Positions 52,401 through 58,400 of a stretch of DNA of 64,000 bases are shown in pieces (position 1 is the stretch's first letter; each line of letters starts with the position of its first letter). A program made the translations under genes and the position numbers. The stretch comes from Petrosia ficiformis. Lineage: Eukaryota > Porifera > Demospongiae > Haplosclerida > Petrosiidae. The notes under the pieces were generated by a model. It was not told the DNA's origin and did not search any database. It saw nothing but the letters and a program-made list of their open reading frames with translations. The stretch lies in NCBI GenBank assembly GCA_947044365.1, contig OX345636.1, positions 37,597,212 through 37,661,211 on the forward strand. The letters are read 5' to 3'.

Positions 52401-55400
52401 ACCCTTTAATAGAGATAAGAAAATGTGTTACGATATGTAGTTTAAACAAGATATTATTATAGAAACAATTATTCCTTTCATTGTTGAGAAATTTTTTCTT
52501 ATATTAAATTTTATGAAATACAAATAATCCACTGGTATCTCTTTCCTTGCTTTGCAGTTTACAGTAGTAGCCTGCTAGTCTGTAGTCCATTCTTTTACAC
52601 ATCATGCCCCAAATAGCTGACGTAAGACACAACTTCCTTAACTACACATGCATGCAACGAAGTATGTTACATAGCCAAATATATAATACACATCAGGAGT
52701 TTTTGTGCATGGAGGGGAAAAGAATCGATCATGCGAGCCAGGAAATGTTTGAAATTCGGCCCCTCTAAGGTTGCTTCTGGTAGTTTCTGGGCCCCAGATG
52801 GTTTGTAGCTAAGATGTTAATTGTTGTATATAATAAATTTGGTCTGAAATCTATGGGTAAATACTTACATTAGGTGGCGATATCCCCCTTCCCTCTTGCT
52901 GTATGACACCCTGCACTATAGATTCGCTTATATGGAAAGCAATCATACAGATGGCCCTGGGGCCCATAACAAAGTTGTATGCTTGAGTGCATTAACATAA
53001 TTATAACCCTACCAATGTCTAAACACCTAACATACTTCTTATACCATATGAGACTATATATATACAACATTATTTCATCACTCCTTATATGAAGTAACAA
53101 CCAACCCGCTTTTGTGTATTTCTTGTAATGATATTTGTGAGATTTTATATAATTATTAGTCATGAAGTAAGGAGATGGGGGGGGGGGGGGAGGGGTGACT
53201 TTCATTGACTTTGTCATAAACATTGGAGGTTAACAGTGCCAATGAACCCAAAGCTTCTACGTGGTTATTATTATTTATTTTCCTAGGGGAGCTAACAAAG
53301 GTATTATAATAAGAATGATGAATCTAATGCCTTGGTTGAAATTATATTAGAAACTTGTGAAGAGACGTAGTTACTGTCAATCAATCTCCCTCAGACCAGT
53401 GTATTAATAATATGTATCTGCTCACTTGATTAGGTACAATTATCTCATTCAACAGACGATCTGAAAAAGTAAAACATGACAGTAATAACGTTTGTCAAAG
53501 ACACTATTAGTGAATACTATAATAACCAATATTCAATAATCAGTACTACGAGCAAAAGTTTAAAGAATGTATTACAAAGTATACATACTTATTATAATGA
53601 AAGAATAATTTAAAGAACAACAGTTTTATAATGTATACAAGAATAATAAAAAACATTTCCAATAAAAGAAGATGTAGGTATGTCAAAACCCAAAAAGCAT
53701 GCAAACAAGATTAGGTGGTACCCAAAATTAAATAAACCACTTCCATATAGCCCTACATATGTACAGCTCTTTATAAGTACTTATGTAGGGTTATATGGAA
53801 GTGGTTTGTTTAATTTTGGGTCCCACCTAACCTTGTTTGCATGGTTTTTGGGTTTTGACATCCCTACATCTTCTTTCATTTGATTGGAAATGTTTTTTAT
53901 TTCCATGTTTTTTTTTCTGAATGGTCTGAATATGTTTTGTAGATTGCAGAAATACTGTTGTAAGTTTATATACCGTATCATATGAAATCCTTCAGCATTA
54001 AAGTTAGTTCATCAATGAAGGTGAGTCTTTTGTATATATCAATTGTTTTTGAATTGATTATCATCTCTTTCACTTACAGATGATGTCTATTCTCTATTTC
54101 ACTTACAGAGCTATCAGCAGTCCTACAAGAAGTAGTGTTAGTCACTGTGTCAACAATTCACTATTCCAATGCTTATCATAGTATACAATATTATTATGCT
54201 TTAATATTAATAAGTTTTATTATAAGTATGCATTTCCTCACAATGATTCAAGCATTTCCATGTTCTAGGATAGAATTGCACATGTGCAATTAAATACCGC
54301 GTGGGTTGATTAATGAAAATGGCGTCCAATTTGAGATCAAATCTTTGTAGTATGTTGAGACTGTCTTTTTTCATAGTATTTGAAGATATCATCTTGCTAC
54401 TTTAAGACTAGAATTTTACAATGAATGCGACTGGAATTGTGCTAGAATCAATGTGATAGTTCAACAAACAAAAAAATGATTTGTCTGGAAAATAATATTA
54501 TGAAGAGGAAGATTTTGCCAGTTTTGCCACTCGGCAGTTTTCTACCTTAACGACAATCTAGAAGGTGTTAGTAGTCATAAAAACACTAGATATGAATAGG
54601 TATGTGTGTATTAAGACATATCTATATACGTACATTACAGCTCATCACTTGCAATTGAAATTGCAATTTTTTTTCCATGCCATCCCTACATAGAGAGTAC
54701 TACCGTACTCTCTGATAGGGGCATCAAAACCAAAAACGTATGCGAGCAAGGTCAGGATATTGCTAACACAGGAGGTTACATAGCATTCAAAATTAAACAA
54801 ACCACTTCCATATAACCCTACATATGTATTACACAGCTCTAGAGCAAAATAAAAGAGCTGTACTTAGCTGTAGTGATTGTTAGTGTGTTAGTAATATCTA
54901 CAACTCAGCCTACAAGACATCATTATGCTGCCACTATAATGATGTCTTGTAGAAATATATTGTGTTAAGTATGTACCAAAGAACAATTAGTGTAGGAAAC
55001 ATTTCCAGGATTGGATGGCAGAAAGAAATAAATTAGCAGATATAAAGTTAATTGACGATCCAGATGTGTCCATTGAAACATTGGATAATTGTTACTATTT
55101 TTGTTCTTGAGGTGAGAAAAGGGGATGGATCTTATTATTGTGGACAGTTTTTTCGTAGCCTATAATTGCTGGAATTAGAAGGCATTTGAGAGATTTTAAA
55201 AGTCAAATGATCCTTGTCTATTGGAGAAAAACAAAGGTTGTTTTCCTGAACTCTACAATGCAGAAAGACAGACAGCTTAGAGCTTTGTGTGAAATTGGTG
55301 TTGGTGTTGAAACGAATTAGGCTACTTCAATTCTTGAGTCTCAACTGTGGGAGATAAAAGTTGTCGGCCTTCATTGTATAAAATCTGTATTAAATGCAGT

Positions 55401-58400
55401 ATTTTATATATTTGAAACTATTTGAACTAATTAATATTGGTGTTTACTATAATTATAACAATTTCATAATCAGTTGAAATTTTTTTGTGTTAAAATAATT
55501 TGAACAAGTCATCATAGTAACATGCTTTATCAGTCAGTTAAAGCATGTATTTTAACTGACAGTGAAAGTGAAAGCTATCAAAGGAGCTCCGTTGCCTACA
55601 TCACTAACAGAACTGAAGTCATTTCTCTGTTAAGACCACTTCATTCCCTCTTACAGGTACAATCAATACTGGGGTCCTCTCCAAAAAAGGGCATTCCAGG
55701 AAGCCAAGGATCACCGTATTTACTAACATATTGCTCATCCCTCAAGAAAACTAGTACTCTCTTATGATGCGTCCTCTATGGGTCTGGGAGCTGTGTTATC
55801 TCATTTCTTGGGGGAAGAATCTGAATTACCTATTGCATTTACCTCTCGTATGTTATTACCTGCTGAGAAAAAGTACTCTCAATTAGAAAAACAAGCATTA
55901 GCATTGCTCTTTGCCACAAAGAAGTTTAACCACTAGCTGTACAGCCATAAATTTCCCCTGTATACCTATCACAAACCCCTTATCTATTTATTTGGAGAAA
56001 CTAAAGGTGTTCCCACCATGATGTTCACACAGTTACAATGATGGTGTTTAACCTTCAGCGCTTACAACTACTCAACAGCTTTTTGTCCTGGAAAAGACAA
56101 TAACAATGCCAAAAACTATCCAGACATCTAGAACCCCGATTATTACAATTCCTGTTTCACTAATGGATTACTACCCATACACAACAGGTAATACTCCTTC
56201 AGAACTTGACATTGGAAAATTGTTCATAACTTTAGTTTGAAATGACCAACAATACTTTACCTTCACCATTTTCATATAACTATCATTCCTGTTCTTTTTT
56301 TGTGTATGTAAAATTTCAATTCATTGCTTCATTATTGAGTTACAGTATAATCATGTATTAATCTTATGACATTAAACTATACATTGTAATACATAAGACG
56401 TCATTAATCCTAATTTTGAGGAATCATGAAGTGAATAGACTTTAATTAGTTTAGCCGACCAGTAGCTACAGAACATGATCATATTTACAGAACTAACCTT
56501 GAACACTTCTGTCTGGCTTTCCTCTTGTACCTGACAAACACAATTCACTCAGACAATCAAGAAAAGCAGAATCCTGTGTGTGATATGATAATTTTGATGA
56601 TGCACATCAAAGAAACTGCTAGTGCTACAAATCAGATAAAGCATGGTGGTTTTAGTTATCCCTGTGGTTTCTTTTAAGTACTTTAGATAGTGTGGCTAAT
56701 TACTGCCCATGACATTATACAGTTGTCATGTTTATGACCCCAAACAGTGTTCGAATGACACAAATCATTTATATCCTTCGTGCTCGAGATAATAGCATTG
56801 GACTCACGGGCCTCGTGTTTTAAACTGTATACATGTACATATATATCACTCACAATTGGGATATAACTAATACCAGGAGCGCATGAATCCCAAGGAGCAT
56901 ACAACAGCTATATGAAAGCTGTGTCAACCTTTGTCGAACGAAAGTACCTGAGATAATGATATTCATAATGTGTTTCAAGTGCTATAGTGTAAACATACAC
57001 GCCTAGCGCCATGTCCTGCACATGATACAAATGGCGACAAAAGCTGCTAAACGTACTATATACTAGACGGCTGTTGAAGGAGGTGAAGTATCTTATAAGT
57101 AGAGTGAGAGAAGTGGATGCTGTTCATTTCATGAGCAACTAACCTTCCTCAGAAGTTCTTGTGAAGTTTATCCGTCGTTGTTTTGGCCTGTAGCTTTTCT
57201 TTTTGGGCTGCCACTTATTTTATATATTCCCATATTCTTCGTTGCCTCTTGAGGTAGTGAAGCATGTGGTTCACTTCATGGAACATAGGCTCGCTACAGC
57301 TGCCTTTCTCTTTCCTAACTCATTAGTGTATACTACACTAGTACTATACTGCACGTGCATTGGGCGCGGTTTGTCTGTAGATTTTTAATTTTGTCTATCG
57401 TCAGCCACTTAGCGCCTCCGCCTTGTTTGCTTAGTGTTTGCCCATGTATGAGCATTTTGTGCAATTCGTTCGACAAAGGTTGACACAGCATTTTATATAG
57501 CAGTTGTACGCTCCTTCCCCGTCTTCGGTGGGGTTCATGCGCTCCTGCTAATACATGTATAATTATTATACTTATACCACGGTTCGTGGGCGATCGCCAT
57601 GGTAACCTTTGATGTACCATGGGAGATATATGCCCATAACATGCCTGTAGACAGGGAGATTTAGTGTCTAGCCACTAATTGTATTTTCACAGTTTTTACA
57701 GTAACGCTAATTGGGATAATACTATGGTTTCTACTTGACAACAGTGATATCAAATGGCATACTTTTGTGTTATCATGGTATAAAATACATATAGCCATGT
57801 TTGGAGGCAGTTATGGGCATATAACACCCTTGAGATAATTGTCTCCCTGGTGTTATATGCCCATAACTGCCTCCAACCAGGGCTATATCCTATACATAGT
57901 ACATACGTAGATCTATCCATATAATGTACTATAAAAAGCATGGATGGTACATGTAGGTATATTGCATTAATATACAACCTTTAACCTTGGTCATTAGAAG
58001 TTAGCAGTTCGGAATATACTCAGAGCATGAAGTATGAGGAATCCATTGTAACTTACCCCCCTGTATAATATGCTTAGCACTGTGTTTCATGTCGTGCTGA
58101 TTTTTAATTATATTACATAATGTATATGTACCTTTCTCTCCAGTATATTCGAAATATTCTCACAGGCATAGTCAACCAATTTCTTCTTTATTTCTACCTT
58201 CTTTTCTATCTCATCACTAATAATGAAGTAAATACAGACAATTACAATATTACATTCATTATCTACTAATTTATACAATATTACTTTTACATACAAATTA
58301 TTACCTCCACAACTTCACAAGTGCACTCAGTACTCCTTCAACTCCAATTTCATGCCCCACCTAGTTTATTATTGAAAATAAAGTTACATTGAGAAAAAAA

